A stretch of 61,190 nt of DNA. Origin: Microbacterium testaceum (GTDB lineage Bacteria; Actinomycetota; Actinomycetes; Actinomycetales; Microbacteriaceae). The notes beneath the pieces were generated by a model. It did no database searches. It worked only from the letters and a program-made list of their open reading frames with translations, and had not been told where the DNA came from. Location of the stretch: NCBI RefSeq assembly GCF_001476655.1, contig NZ_LDRT01000018.1, positions 1 through 61,190 on the forward strand, written 5' to 3'. The position numbers and the translations under genes were made by a program. This document shows positions 46,577 to 55,366 of this stretch, piece after piece (the stretch's first letter is position 1; each line of letters begins with the position of its first letter).

Positions 46577-46652
46577 GGCCTCGCGCACAACGCGTTCGGC
46601 GGTGCGGCGTCCGAGGCCTCGCGCACAACGCGTTCGGCGGTGCGGCCTCCGA
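46577..46652. repeat. 38-bp tandem duplication after clpB
   Basis: Positions 46577-46614 and 46615-46652 differ at one base. They fill part of the gap between clpB and the convergent gene at 46785; nothing else is recognised there. Confidence 0.85.
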
Positions 46653-46784
46653 GGCCACGGTTCGCGTGAGCAGCGGCGCAGACGGCTCCGGCTGTGCATT
46701 CCTCGCGGATGCGACGCCGCGCGGGGAGCCCCCGCTGCGCCTGTCCCCTCGCGTCGGGTCGCCGGTGTCAGCCGTGTCGTTTCG

Positions 46785-47417
46785 TCAGGGGCACGGCGTG
46801 AACCACGCCTTCACGAAGCCCGCGGTCTGGTACGCGTACTGGTACGCCCAGTCGAACACCGTCAGGCCGGTGTCGACTCCCACTACCGTGACGTCGCCGG
46901 CGTAACACTTGGCGAAGATGTAGCGGGTGCGCGCCACATGCGGAGTGAAGGTGATGACCACGGTCTTGCCCACCGTGTGCGTTGCCGCGTAGTCGGTGAG
47001 GAGCCGGGCCTCGCCCGCGGTGGTGAACGGCAGGGGCGTCTTGCAGGTCACTGCGTGTTCACGGCACACACGGAGCGCCGATGAATTGAAGATGTGATCC
47101 CCGTGCCCGGCGCGGGAGTTGGACACCGAGACGAGCAGGGGAGCCGGATCGTCCGTGTCGCGCAGCGACGCGGCGAGATCGAGCCGCTGCTGCTGGGGTG
47201 GTCCGATGACGTAGACGAGATCCGCGCCGGAGGGATCGCCCTTCGCGGGGAAGACGTACAGCGGCAGCCCCGCGACGGCGATCACGGCGACCGTGAGGGC
47301 GAGGGCCGCCGCGAGACGCCACAGGCGTTTCCCCGAGAACAGCGCGGCCCTCTTCCGACCGGACGCGTCGCGGGGCGGACGCGCGGCAGCGACGACCGGC
47401 GACGAAGGAATGCTCAC
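46785..47417 (-). CDS. DUF218/YdcF-like membrane-anchored protein
   Basis: The 210-residue protein has a basic N-terminus, one membrane helix (LWRLAAALALTVAVIAVAGLPLYVF, about residues 32-55) and an extracytoplasmic domain. That domain has DLVYVIGPPQQQRLDLAASL, a C..(HAV)TC pair, and YIFAKCYAGDVTVVGVDTG, matching the DUF218/SanA-like fold used in envelope metabolism. The GTG at 47417 follows TATCCT by seven bases. The fold assignment is moderate; the role is unknown. Confidence 0.65.
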   Translation of the reverse strand: MSIPSSPVVAAARPPRDASGRKRAALFSGKRLWRLAAALALTVAVIAVAGLPLYVFPAKGDPSGADLVYVIGPPQQQRLDLAASLRDTDDPAPLLVSVSNSRAGHGDHIFNSSALRVCREHAVTCKTPLPFTTAGEARLLTDYAATHTVGKTVVITFTPHVARTRYIFAKCYAGDVTVVGVDTGLTVFDWAYQYAYQTAGFVKAWFTPCP

Positions 47418-47576
47418 TCGGGAGAGGATAGGCGGCTCTCGTGAACGACGTGTTGCCCGTGGACGGAGAGCGTGCAAGGTGGGGTCGCCTCCGCCGCGTA
47501 TCGCCGGGCATCCGCGACCGCCGCCCGCGAGACCCCCGTGCGCCCGTTTCGCACGCACGTCCGCCGCACACGAGAC

Positions 47577-47625
47577 GACCGCCCCGCCCGCTTTCGCGGA
47601 GGGGGCGGTCGGACGGCGATGGATG
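47577..47625. terminator. Hairpin downstream of the nitroreductase gene
   Basis: GACCGCCCCGCC pairs with GGGGGCGGTC near 47615 across a short TTTCGC loop. It lies just 3' of the minus-strand gene at 47634. Confidence 0.5.
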
Positions 47626-47633
47626 CCGCGGGC

Positions 47634-48218
47634 TCAGGCGTTGACGAGCAGCGAGTCCGCGACCGTGCGGCGCTCGCGCGGGGCGAGCTCGCGCTGGCGC
47701 AGGCCCTCTTCGGCGGCGTCGACGTCGCCGAGGGTGCCCACGGCGATGACCGTCACGGGCACGAGGCGGGGCTCGATGTCGAAGGCGGTGCGCAGGGCAT
47801 CGGCCTCGAAGCCGCCCATCTGGTGGACCGCGAGGCCTTCGGCGTGCGCCTGGACGGTGAAGTGCGCGGCAGCCTGACCGGCGTCATACAGCGCCCAGGG
47901 GCGTGCCTCGCCCTCGGCCGTCTCGGTCTCGGCCAGCACGACGAGCAGCGCGCCGGCGGCGGGAGCCCAGGCCTGGTTGAAGCCCATGAGGGCCGAGACG
48001 ATGCGCTGGTGCGCGTCGGTGCCACGGCGGGCGAGGAGGAGGCGCCACGGCTGGTGGTTCATGCCCGAGGGTGCCCAGCGGGCGGCCTCGAGCGCGGAGC
48101 GCAGCGCAGCTTCGTCGATCGGGGTTTCGGGATCGAAGACGCGCGTGCTCCAGCGCTCGGCGAGGACGTCGAGGATCGGAGCGTCGGTGGGGGCGGTGCG
48201 GTCGAGAACGAGAGACAT
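47634..48218 (-). CDS. Nitroreductase-family FMN oxidoreductase
   Basis: The 194-residue protein matches the nitroreductase fold: RWSTRVFDPETPIDEAALRSALEAARWAPSGMNHQPWRLL (FMN-binding RWSTR and APSGMNHQPW), and HQMGGFEADALRTAFDIEP near the C-terminus. It reduces quinones, nitro or enone compounds with NAD(P)H. AGGAG precedes the ATG at 48218. It appears monocistronic. Confidence 0.87.
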   Translation of the reverse strand: MSLVLDRTAPTDAPILDVLAERWSTRVFDPETPIDEAALRSALEAARWAPSGMNHQPWRLLLARRGTDAHQRIVSALMGFNQAWAPAAGALLVVLAETETAEGEARPWALYDAGQAAAHFTVQAHAEGLAVHQMGGFEADALRTAFDIEPRLVPVTVIAVGTLGDVDAAEEGLRQRELAPRERRTVADSLLVNA

Positions 48219-48428
48219 GGGTACTCCTGAGAACGAGGACTGAGCCGGGACGCCGTTGACCCGAACCAGTGAACGCCACGCGCGCACGAGATGTTCCCGT
48301 GTGACGCCGTGCGTCGTCCTCATCCGGATGTCTCAGGATGCCGCGGCCTCGGCCCCCGCCGTCTCGTCGCGCACGCGTCCCCCGGGGGACGGGCGGGTCG
48401 AGCCCGGGTCCCGCGACCGGCGGGGCGG

Positions 48429-49790
48429 TCAGTCCTGCCAGGAAGCCGGGCCCGTGCTCCCCGCCGCGTACTCGTCGAGCGGCACCTCGTTCTGGCGCCA
48501 CGCGTCGATCACGGGCTGCACGACGCGCCAGCACTGCTCGGCCGCATCGCCGCGGACGGCGAGCATGGCGTCGCCGTCGAGGATGCCGGACAACACCTCG
48601 CCGTACGCCTTGAGCGCTCCCTCACCGAGGTCCGCGGCGAGGGCCACCCGCTCGAGTTCGAGGGGGTCGTCGGCGCCGTTGACGTTGAGCTCGAGGCTCA
48701 TCGTGTCGGGGCCGAGCGAGAAGACGAGCTTCGACGGCTCGCTCTCGCCCACGAAGCCGGTCGGAAGGTGCCGCACGGGCTTGAAGGTGACCGTGACGGC
48801 CGGGTCTCCGGCATCCAGTGCCTTGCCCGACCGCAGGGTGATGGGCACGCCCTGCCAGCGCGTGCTGCGCACTTCGACGGTCATCTCGGCGAGGGTCTCG
48901 GTGTTCCGCGACGGGTCGACTCCCGGCTCGTCGACGTAGGAGACGAAGTGGCGGTCGCCGACGTCTCCGGCGGTGTAGCGTGCACGCCGGGAGTTCTTCA
49001 CGGGATCGTCGTCGAGGACGTGCGTGGCGCGCAGGACGGCCGCGGTCGCGTCGCGCAGGTCGAGCTGGTCCAGGGACGATGGCGGCTCCATCGTGACGAA
49101 GGCCATCACCTGCAGCAGGTGGCTCTGGATCATGTCGACCAGCGCTCCCGCAGAGTCGTAATAACCGGCGCGCCCCTCGAGCCCGAGCTTCTCGGGGAAG
49201 TCGACCGTGATGGCGGCGATGTCGTCAGCAGACCACACGCTCTCGATGAGGCGGTTCGCGAAGCGCACGCCGAGCAGGTTGAGCACGGTGGAGCGGCCGA
49301 GGAAGTGGTCGATGCGGAAGACCTGGCTCTCGGGGACGAGGGTCGCCAGCTGCTGATTGAGCTTGTGCGCGCTCGCCTCGTCGGTACCGAAGGGCTTCTC
49401 GAGCGCGAGGATCGTGCCCTCGGGGATGTTCACGTCGGTGAGGGCGATGCACGACTTCTCGGTGACGGCGGGCGGGACCGCGAAGTACAGGGCCGGGCGT
49501 CCCTCGGCGGCGTCCAGGAGCGTCTGGAGGTCGGCGGCCTTCGTGATGTCGGCCTGCGTGTACGTCGTCGCCGACACCTGGTCGAAGGCGGCCTCCGCAT
49601 CCATCGTCTGGAACGCCGTGCGCACGACGTCGCGCCAGTGGTCGTCGGTCCAGTCGTCCATGCCCGCGCCATGCAGGCGGACCGAACGGCCCGGCTCGCG
49701 CGCGAGCAGTTGCCCGAGCGCCGGGAGGAGCAGTCGTGAGGTGAGGTCGCCCGAGGCGCCCAGGATGATCAGGGTGGTGTCCGCCGCCAT
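48429..49790 (-). CDS. zwf: Glucose-6-phosphate dehydrogenase (Zwf-type)
   Basis: The 453-residue protein has the nucleotide motif LGASGDLTSRLLLPAL, EKPFG (131-135), the active-site RIDHFLG (159-165, canonical RIDHYLGKE) and VQGVPI-like TRWQGVPITLRSGKALD. It oxidises glucose 6-phosphate to the lactone, starting the pentose phosphate pathway. The RST after RIDHFLG instead of KE, and length slightly under the usual 480-510, place it with divergent actinobacterial Zwf-like proteins; some of these may prefer other sugars. The ATG at 49790 follows TACAGT by seven bases. Confidence 0.88.
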   Translation of the reverse strand: MAADTTLIILGASGDLTSRLLLPALGQLLAREPGRSVRLHGAGMDDWTDDHWRDVVRTAFQTMDAEAAFDQVSATTYTQADITKAADLQTLLDAAEGRPALYFAVPPAVTEKSCIALTDVNIPEGTILALEKPFGTDEASAHKLNQQLATLVPESQVFRIDHFLGRSTVLNLLGVRFANRLIESVWSADDIAAITVDFPEKLGLEGRAGYYDSAGALVDMIQSHLLQVMAFVTMEPPSSLDQLDLRDATAAVLRATHVLDDDPVKNSRRARYTAGDVGDRHFVSYVDEPGVDPSRNTETLAEMTVEVRSTRWQGVPITLRSGKALDAGDPAVTVTFKPVRHLPTGFVGESEPSKLVFSLGPDTMSLELNVNGADDPLELERVALAADLGEGALKAYGEVLSGILDGDAMLAVRGDAAEQCWRVVQPVIDAWRQNEVPLDEYAAGSTGPASWQD

Positions 49791-49893
49791 GCCGCTCACT
49801 GTAGCGATCCCCTCCGACGTCGCCGGGCCCTTGCGGTGGATCGCTGAGGAGGTCCATAGGTCCGAGAGGAGGTTTCCTGCCAAGATCCGAAGG

Positions 49894-51666
49894 GTGACCA
49901 CTCCGATCGAGGACTACGCCGTCCTCAGCAACTGCCGTTCCGCCGCCCTGGTCTCTCGCGACGGGAGCATCGACTGGCTCTGCCTGCCGCGCTACGACAG
50001 CGGATCCATGCTCGGCGCATTGCTGGGAGACGAGTCGCACGGACGGTGGTCGCTGCGGCCCGCCGATCCCGAGGCGCGCGCGACTCGACGCTACGACGGC
50101 GACACGTTCGTGCTCGTCACGCGCTGGGAGACGGCGACAGGTGTCGCCGACGTGTACGACGCGATGCCGGTCGACGAGGGGGTCGAAGCGGTGATCCGCC
50201 GGGTGGTCGGGGTGTCAGGCGAGGTCGACTTCGTCAGCGAAGTGCGGTTGCGCTTCGACTACGCCCGAGCGGTCCCCTGGGTCCGGCAGATCGGACAGGG
50301 CGGCGAGCACGCGATCCTCGCCGTCGCGGGTCCCGATGCCGTCGTCATCCGCGGTCCGCGTCTGATCGCCGTCGACACCGCCCACCGTGGCCGGTGGACG
50401 ACCGCGGCGGGGCAGAGTGTGGACTCGGTGCTCTCGTGGGGCCCGTCCTGGCAGGAGCCTCCGGCGCCGTTCAACGTCGAGGCGGCGCTCGAGCGCACAC
50501 GAGAGTGGTGGGCCGCGTGGGCGGACCGCGTCCAGTCGGCCGGCACGCACGCGCAGCTCGTGACGCGCTCGCTCATGGTGCTGCGTGCCCTCACGCATTC
50601 CGAGACGGGCGGCATCGTCGCCGCGGCGACGACGTCGCTGCCCGAAGCCTTCGGCGGTTCCCGCAACTGGGACTACCGCTACGTGTGGCTCCGCGATGCC
50701 GCGCTCACGCTGAGCGCCTACATCGATCACGGATACCTGGATGCCGCCCAGCGCTGGCGCACCTGGCTGCTCCGGGCGATCGCGGGCGATCCGGCCGATG
50801 TGCAGATCATGTACGGGATCGCGGGCGAGCGCGATCTGCCCGAGCGGGAGATCACGAGCCTCCCGGGGTATGGCGGTGCCGCGCCGGTGCGCATCGGCAA
50901 CGGAGCCGTCACCCAGTATCAGGCCGACGTGATCGGCGAGGTCATGGTCGCTCTCGAAGCCGCCCGTCGAGCCGGCGTCGAGGAGACGACCTTCTCGTGG
51001 TCGCTGCAGCGGGCCCTGCTGAACCAGCTCGCGGGCGAGGTCGACAAGCCCGATCTCGGCATCTGGGAGATGCGCGGCGAACCTCACTACTTCACCCACT
51101 CCCGGGCGATGGTGTGGGCGGCGTTCGACCGCGGCATCCGGGCGGTCGAAGAGGCCGGCCACGAGGGCGAGGTCGAGACGTGGCGCACCCTGCGCGACAA
51201 GGTTCGCGCCGACATCGACGCGCGTGGCGTGCACGAGGGGGGATGGTTCACGCAGCACTTCGACACCGACGAGGTCGACGCCTCGCTGCTCGTGTTGCCC
51301 CAGGTGGGCTTCTGCGCGTACGACGACCCCCGCATGCTCGCCACGGTCGAGCGGATGGAGGAGACGCTCATGCCCGACGGGTGGCTCCTGCGCTATCGCA
51401 CCACCGGTGTCGACGGGCTCAGCGGCGACGAGCATCCGTTCCTCGCGTGCTCGTTCTGGCTGGTCGGGCAGTACGCGCACAGCGGGCGGCGCGACGAGGC
51501 GGTGGCGTTGATGAAGCGCCTCACGGCGGTCGCGAACGATCTCGGTCTGCTGTCGGAGGAGTACGACCCCACGACGAAGCGGCAGGCCGGGAACACCCCC
51601 CAGGCCCTGTCGCATCTCGCGCTGGTGGGCGCGGCCGACGCCCTGGATGCCACGGCTCCGCGCTGA
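49894..51666 (+). CDS. Glycoside hydrolase family 15 (trehalase/glucoamylase-like)
   Basis: The 590-residue protein has the N-terminal beta-sandwich opening IEDYAVLSNCRSAALVSRDGSIDWLCLPRYDS (core GSIDWLCLPRYD) and an (alpha/alpha)6 barrel with NWDYRYVWLRDA, GIWEMRGEPHYFTHSRAMVWAAFDR (catalytic acid region) and EYDP near the end. Actinobacterial GH15 proteins of this type are often trehalases; glucoamylase activity is the alternative. No signal peptide, so cytoplasmic. It is divergent from zwf, with 103 bases between. The GTG at 49894 is taken as start. Confidence 0.87.
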   Translation: MTTPIEDYAVLSNCRSAALVSRDGSIDWLCLPRYDSGSMLGALLGDESHGRWSLRPADPEARATRRYDGDTFVLVTRWETATGVADVYDAMPVDEGVEAVIRRVVGVSGEVDFVSEVRLRFDYARAVPWVRQIGQGGEHAILAVAGPDAVVIRGPRLIAVDTAHRGRWTTAAGQSVDSVLSWGPSWQEPPAPFNVEAALERTREWWAAWADRVQSAGTHAQLVTRSLMVLRALTHSETGGIVAAATTSLPEAFGGSRNWDYRYVWLRDAALTLSAYIDHGYLDAAQRWRTWLLRAIAGDPADVQIMYGIAGERDLPEREITSLPGYGGAAPVRIGNGAVTQYQADVIGEVMVALEAARRAGVEETTFSWSLQRALLNQLAGEVDKPDLGIWEMRGEPHYFTHSRAMVWAAFDRGIRAVEEAGHEGEVETWRTLRDKVRADIDARGVHEGGWFTQHFDTDEVDASLLVLPQVGFCAYDDPRMLATVERMEETLMPDGWLLRYRTTGVDGLSGDEHPFLACSFWLVGQYAHSGRRDEAVALMKRLTAVANDLGLLSEEYDPTTKRQAGNTPQALSHLALVGAADALDATAPR

Positions 51667-51689
51667 GCCCGCTCCCCGGCGCAGGTGGC

Positions 51690-51795
51690 CGAGCTCGTCG
51701 AAGCCTCCGGTCCCCTCGACGAGCTCAGGAACCTGCCGCTGCGAGCAGAGGAAGGTCGACAGAAGCCTCCAGCCCCTTCGGCGTGCTCAGGGACC
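51690..51795. repeat. Degenerate intergenic repeat (TGAGC..GTCGAAG type)
   Basis: Two blocks (around CGACGAGCTCAGGAACC and TTCGGCGTGCTCAGGGACC) are degenerate copies of the GGTCCCTGAGCTTGTCGAAGG element seen intact at 54184. No gene is seen between 51667 and 51854. Confidence 0.6.
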
Positions 51796-51842
51796 TCCCG
51801 CACGGGGCGGGTGAGACCGCCCCCACCCCCACCGCGCGGCCC

Positions 51843-51848
51843 TAGAGT
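51843..51848 (+). promoter_or_regulatory. -10 box for leaderless start at 51855
   Basis: TAGAGT ends six bases before the ATG at 51855; no ribosome-binding site is visible. Confidence 0.6.
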
Positions 51849-51854
51849 CATCGC

Positions 51855-52532
51855 ATGGACGACGACGTCGAGCTGCGCCGCCTGCGCGAGCAGGTCTACG
51901 GCGTCGACGGCGCCGCCGCCACCCCGGCGATGATCGCCCGGCTCGCCCAGCTCGAGGAGAGCACGCGCCGTCCGACGGTCGCGGAGGATCCTCCCGCCGA
52001 GACACCGGATGCCGAATCCCCGGCCCCCGCGGCCGAGGTCGTCGAACCGCCCGCCCGACGTTCCGTCGTCCGCTGGGCGATCGGCGCGGTGGCCGCCGCC
52101 GCCCTCGTCGGCTTCGGCATCGCGATCGGCTCCACGCTCGCGGCCCCGCCGTCGACCGCGGCCACCGCCGACCCCGCCGAGGAGAGCCTGCCCGAGCTCA
52201 CCTTCCCGCAGACGGCCGAAGACGTCATCTCGGCCGAGATCCTGCGCGACAGCGGTATCGATCCGGCGAGTACGCGCTACATCGCGACCGTGAGCGACTT
52301 CCGCATCTACCTCGCGCGGCCCGACGACGGCGACGGGCGCTGCATCGCGACCTTCACGTCCTCCGAGAACCGGCCCTGGTCGGCCGGATGCGCGAGCGGA
52401 GCGCAGGTCGGGGCCGCCGTCTTCGGCATCGACGAGAGACTCACCGTCGCGATCGGCGAGCCGGTCTCGTCGGGGGTCGACGGCATCCCGATCCAACTGT
52501 CCGACAGCGTCACGGCTTTCGTGGCGCGCTGA
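51855..52532 (+). CDS. Single-pass membrane protein of unknown function
   Basis: The 225-residue protein has a cytoplasmic N-terminus with two short helices (VELRRLREQVYG, IARLAQLEES), a Pro/Ala/Glu linker, one membrane helix (WAIGAVAAAALVGFGIAIGSTL, about 75-96) and an outside domain with two Cys (CIATFTSSENRPWSAGC) that may form a disulphide. No family recognised. Leaderless-type start. A VOC gene follows after 14 bases and may be co-transcribed. Confidence 0.75.
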   Translation: MDDDVELRRLREQVYGVDGAAATPAMIARLAQLEESTRRPTVAEDPPAETPDAESPAPAAEVVEPPARRSVVRWAIGAVAAAALVGFGIAIGSTLAAPPSTAATADPAEESLPELTFPQTAEDVISAEILRDSGIDPASTRYIATVSDFRIYLARPDDGDGRCIATFTSSENRPWSAGCASGAQVGAAVFGIDERLTVAIGEPVSSGVDGIPIQLSDSVTAFVAR

Positions 52533-52546
52533 GCGAAGGAGACCCC

Positions 52547-52927
52547 ATGTTCGATTCCCGCGGCGCCTTCTCCGGCTTCGCCGTCGACGACCTCGACGCC
52601 GCCCACCGGTTCTACGCCGACACGCTCGGGCTCACCGTGGAGGTGCTCGCCGACTCGGGCTTCCTGTCGCTGCGGCTCGGTTCGGGCGGGAGCGTGCTCG
52701 TCTACGGCAAGCCGCACCACACACCCGCGTCGTTCACGGTGCTGAACTTCCCCGTCGCCGATGTCGAGGCGGCTGTCGACGACCTGCGGGCGCGGGGCGT
52801 CGAGACGAAGATCTACGACGACGCGGACCTCCCCACCGACGCGCGCGGGATCATGCGCGAGGGCGGGCCGCTCATCGCGTGGTTCCGCGACCCGGCGGGC
52901 AACGTGCTCGCGGTCCTCGAGGAGTGA
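52547..52927 (+). CDS. VOC (glyoxalase/bleomycin-resistance-like) protein
   Basis: The 126-residue protein is a single VOC module pair: SGFAVDDLDAAHRFYADTLGLTVEV at the start and GPLIAWFRDPAGNVLAVLEE at the end (Glu ligand position). Typical metal His positions are not conserved in the first half (FSGFAV), so it may bind a ligand or a different metal. AAGGAGA precedes the ATG. Role unknown. Confidence 0.82.
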   Translation: MFDSRGAFSGFAVDDLDAAHRFYADTLGLTVEVLADSGFLSLRLGSGGSVLVYGKPHHTPASFTVLNFPVADVEAAVDDLRARGVETKIYDDADLPTDARGIMREGGPLIAWFRDPAGNVLAVLEE

Positions 52928-52934
52928 CGCCGCG

Positions 52935-54092
52935 TCAGCCCACCGACTGCAGGTCGGTGCCGGTGGCGTCGAGACGGAAGAACGCGTCGCGGTAGTCGTC
53001 GCTCAGCCCGAAGGAGATCTCCGGCACGCCGACGTTGCGGATGAACGTCGGGCTCTGGACATCGTCGTCGGTCGCACGCTCGATGCGAGCACTCGCCCCG
53101 TCGGTAGGAAGCCCGCTCTGGGCGGACGCCTGCTCCATCGCGGGCCAGAGCCGGTCGAGGGCGACGTCCGACCACGAGAACTGCTCCTCCGCGAGCTCGG
53201 GCTGACCGTGAGCCGCCCCGTCGTGGCTCACGACGCCGCCGCGGTAGGTCCACTCGTCGGTCTCCACGGCCCCGGCGTGGATCGGGGCCTCGACGATGAC
53301 GGCATCCGGGATCACCGTGATCGACACGACCCGGTCGTGTCCGATCGCCTCCTGGAGCGCCCTCTCGGCCGTCGCGAGCGCACCAGGGTGGCGCATGTCG
53401 ACGCTCCACCGGCCGTCCGACCAGGCGTCGAGGGTCAGCCCGACCGCCGCGCGGAAGGGCAGCACCACGACGGCGCCCGCGAGCACGGCGACGAGCGCGA
53501 ACACGGCCAGACGCAGGGGACGTCCGCGGCGGCCGATGCCGATCAGCGGCCCGCGGCGACGGCCCTTGTCGATACGCGTTCCCGGGGGAGCGTGCCGGAC
53601 CTCGACCTCGGAACGCGGCGGGACGACGAGGCGCGCGATCTCGGCGGGCGAGAGCTCGCCGTCGGCGAAGGCGATCTCGGGTCCGCCCTCGAGGAGGATC
53701 GCGACATCGCGTTCGAGGCCGGCCTGGTACGCCGGCAGCTCGGTCAGGGGCACGAGCATGCGGATCGTCGTCGCCCACGCCTCCCCGGTGAGCGAGACCA
53801 CCGTGACGTCGATGTCGCACACGGGCTGCTCGTTGACGAAGGTGCCGGTCTGGCGCACCGAGTCGACGCGCGCACGTCCGAGGCGTCGGGCATCGCGAGC
53901 GTCCTGGACCGCCGCGGGGGACGGCAGCGAGGCGGCGAGTCCCCCGGCCAGTCGCGTGATGGTGGTGGCGGCGATGCAGACCCCGATCGCGATGCCGAAG
54001 ATGAGCATTCCCGGGTCCGGATTCCCCAGCAGCGAGACGACGAGACCGCCGATCGCTGCCCCCAACGCGGCGAAGGCAAGAAGGCGAAGCAC
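52935..54092 (-). CDS. Membrane protein of unknown function, 385 residues
   Basis: Two N-terminal membrane helices (LLAFAALGAAIGGLVVSLLG, GMLIFGIAIGVCIAATTITRL) are followed by a cytoplasmic part with a beta-rich module (PVCDIDVTVVSLTGEAWATTIRMLVPLTELPAYQAG; core TVVSLTGEAWATTIRML). A third helix (LRLAVFALVAVLAGAVVVLPF, about 192-212) leads to an outside C-terminal domain. No family recognised. The GTG at 54092 is six bases after TAGGCT, a clear leaderless start. Confidence 0.75.
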   Translation of the reverse strand: MLRLLAFAALGAAIGGLVVSLLGNPDPGMLIFGIAIGVCIAATTITRLAGGLAASLPSPAAVQDARDARRLGRARVDSVRQTGTFVNEQPVCDIDVTVVSLTGEAWATTIRMLVPLTELPAYQAGLERDVAILLEGGPEIAFADGELSPAEIARLVVPPRSEVEVRHAPPGTRIDKGRRRGPLIGIGRRGRPLRLAVFALVAVLAGAVVVLPFRAAVGLTLDAWSDGRWSVDMRHPGALATAERALQEAIGHDRVVSITVIPDAVIVEAPIHAGAVETDEWTYRGGVVSHDGAAHGQPELAEEQFSWSDVALDRLWPAMEQASAQSGLPTDGASARIERATDDDVQSPTFIRNVGVPEISFGLSDDYRDAFFRLDATGTDLQSVG

Positions 54093-54098
54093 CGAAAA

Positions 54099-54104
54099 AG
54101 CCTA
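54099..54104 (-). promoter_or_regulatory. -10 box for leaderless start at 54092
   Basis: TAGGCT on the minus strand ends six bases before the GTG at 54092. Confidence 0.6.
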
Positions 54105-54123
54105 ATCGCCCCGGGGAACGCGA

Positions 54124-54169
54124 CGGAAAGGGGAGGGATGCCGAAGCCGTGGCATCCCTCCCCTTTCCG
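54124..54169. terminator. Strong 19-bp hairpin after the ABC permease gene
   Basis: CGGAAAGGGGAGGGATGCC (54124-54142) pairs perfectly with 54151-54169 across an eight-base loop. On the minus strand the right side ends CCCTTTCCG. It lies 3' of the minus-strand ABC operon ending at 54254. Confidence 0.8.
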
Positions 54170-54183
54170 CCTCGCGGGGTCGG

Positions 54184-54228
54184 GGTCCCTGAGCTTGTCG
54201 AAGGGACCGCAGGCTTCGACAGGCTCAG
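54184..54228. repeat. Interspersed intergenic palindrome (GGTCCCTGAGCTTGTCGAAGG type)
   Basis: GGTCCCT (54184-54190) and AGGGACC (54202-54208) pair around GAGCTTGTCGA, and GCTTCGACAGGCTCAG (about 54213-54228) is a second inverted copy of the core. Elements of this kind are scattered in Microbacteriaceae intergenic regions; a degenerate copy lies at 51690. Confidence 0.7.
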
Positions 54229-54253
54229 TCGCCTCCGCCGCCGCGCTGGCGGC

Positions 54254-55366
54254 TCAGCCCTTCAGCGCCTCCGCGAGCTTCACGCGCGCCCCCATGCGCA
54301 GCAGCGAGTTCTGATAGATGCGCGAGCCGATGCCGATCGCCACGACGCACGAGGCGATGAGGACCAGCAGCGACAGCACCGGCTCCCACCACTGCGCGTC
54401 ACCGAGGTACATGCGCAGCGGCATCCCGACCGGAGCCGAGAACGGCACGTACGACATGATCGTCAGCACGACGGGGTTGTCGTTGAAGAAGATCACCAGG
54501 AAGTACGGCGCCATGATGAGCATCGTGATCGGGGTGGTCGTGGCCCCGATGTCCTCCTGGCGCGACACCATGGCCGCGGCGGCGGCGAACAGCGACGCGA
54601 GCAGGACGAAGCCGAAGAGGAAGAAGATCGCGAACCACGCGATCGGGGCGCCGAGGGCGCTCAGCACCCCGGCCTGATCCGTCACGGCCAGCCCGATCAC
54701 CGCCACCGCGGCGAGCAGCACGATCTGCGCCATCGCGAGCACCGTGTTGCCGAGCACCTTGCCGGCCAGGAGCGCGCGCACCGGGATGGCCGAGATGAGG
54801 ATCTCGACCACGCGCGTCTGCTTCTCCTCCACCACGCTCTGCGCGATCGTCCCGCCGAAGGTCGACGCCGCGATGAGGAACACGAGTCCGAAAGCGAGGG
54901 CGATGAAGTAGCGCAGCGCGCTCGCCGCGCCGGCTCCCGGCTCGAGCTCCTGCACGGGTGGGGTCTCGCTCAGCATCTGCAGGAGCATCGAGGGAACGTT
55001 GTCCTTCACCACGACCGTGTAGTCGAAGGCGGCATCCGTGGATCCCGAGACCAGGGCGGCATCCACCGTCCCGTCCTCGACGAGGGCTGTGGCGGCGTCG
55101 TCGCTGTCGGCGACGGTGACCTCGAGGCCGTCCAGCCCCTCGACCGCCGACTGCGTCTGCGAGGTGACGGCGACCGGGATGCCGCTTCCCGAGAGGTTGT
55201 TCGCGGCGAAACCGCCCCAGACGACCGAGGCGAGGGCGGCCAGGACGAGGATCGCCGTCGAGATGACGAACGCCTTGCTCCGCAGCTTCGAGCCGATCTC
55301 GCGCTCGGCGACGAGCCAGATGCTCTGCAGGTCGCTGGGGGCTGTGCGGGGGGTGGCGGTGCTCAC
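54254..55366 (-). CDS. ABC-2 type exporter permease (NatB-like)
   Basis: The 370-residue protein has an N-terminal helix after WLVAEREIGSKLRSKAFVISTAILVLAAL, a large outside domain (about 60-165) and five more membrane segments, with the ABC-2 signature VVEEKQTRVVEILISAIPVRALLAGKVLG (core VVEEKQTRVVEIL). It matches NatB-type permeases that export Na+ or other small substrates with an ATPase. The GTG overlaps the ATPase stop by four bases (55363-55366). A 19-bp hairpin follows. Confidence 0.87.
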   Translation of the reverse strand: MSTATPRTAPSDLQSIWLVAEREIGSKLRSKAFVISTAILVLAALASVVWGGFAANNLSGSGIPVAVTSQTQSAVEGLDGLEVTVADSDDAATALVEDGTVDAALVSGSTDAAFDYTVVVKDNVPSMLLQMLSETPPVQELEPGAGAASALRYFIALAFGLVFLIAASTFGGTIAQSVVEEKQTRVVEILISAIPVRALLAGKVLGNTVLAMAQIVLLAAVAVIGLAVTDQAGVLSALGAPIAWFAIFFLFGFVLLASLFAAAAAMVSRQEDIGATTTPITMLIMAPYFLVIFFNDNPVVLTIMSYVPFSAPVGMPLRMYLGDAQWWEPVLSLLVLIASCVVAIGIGSRIYQNSLLRMGARVKLAEALKG

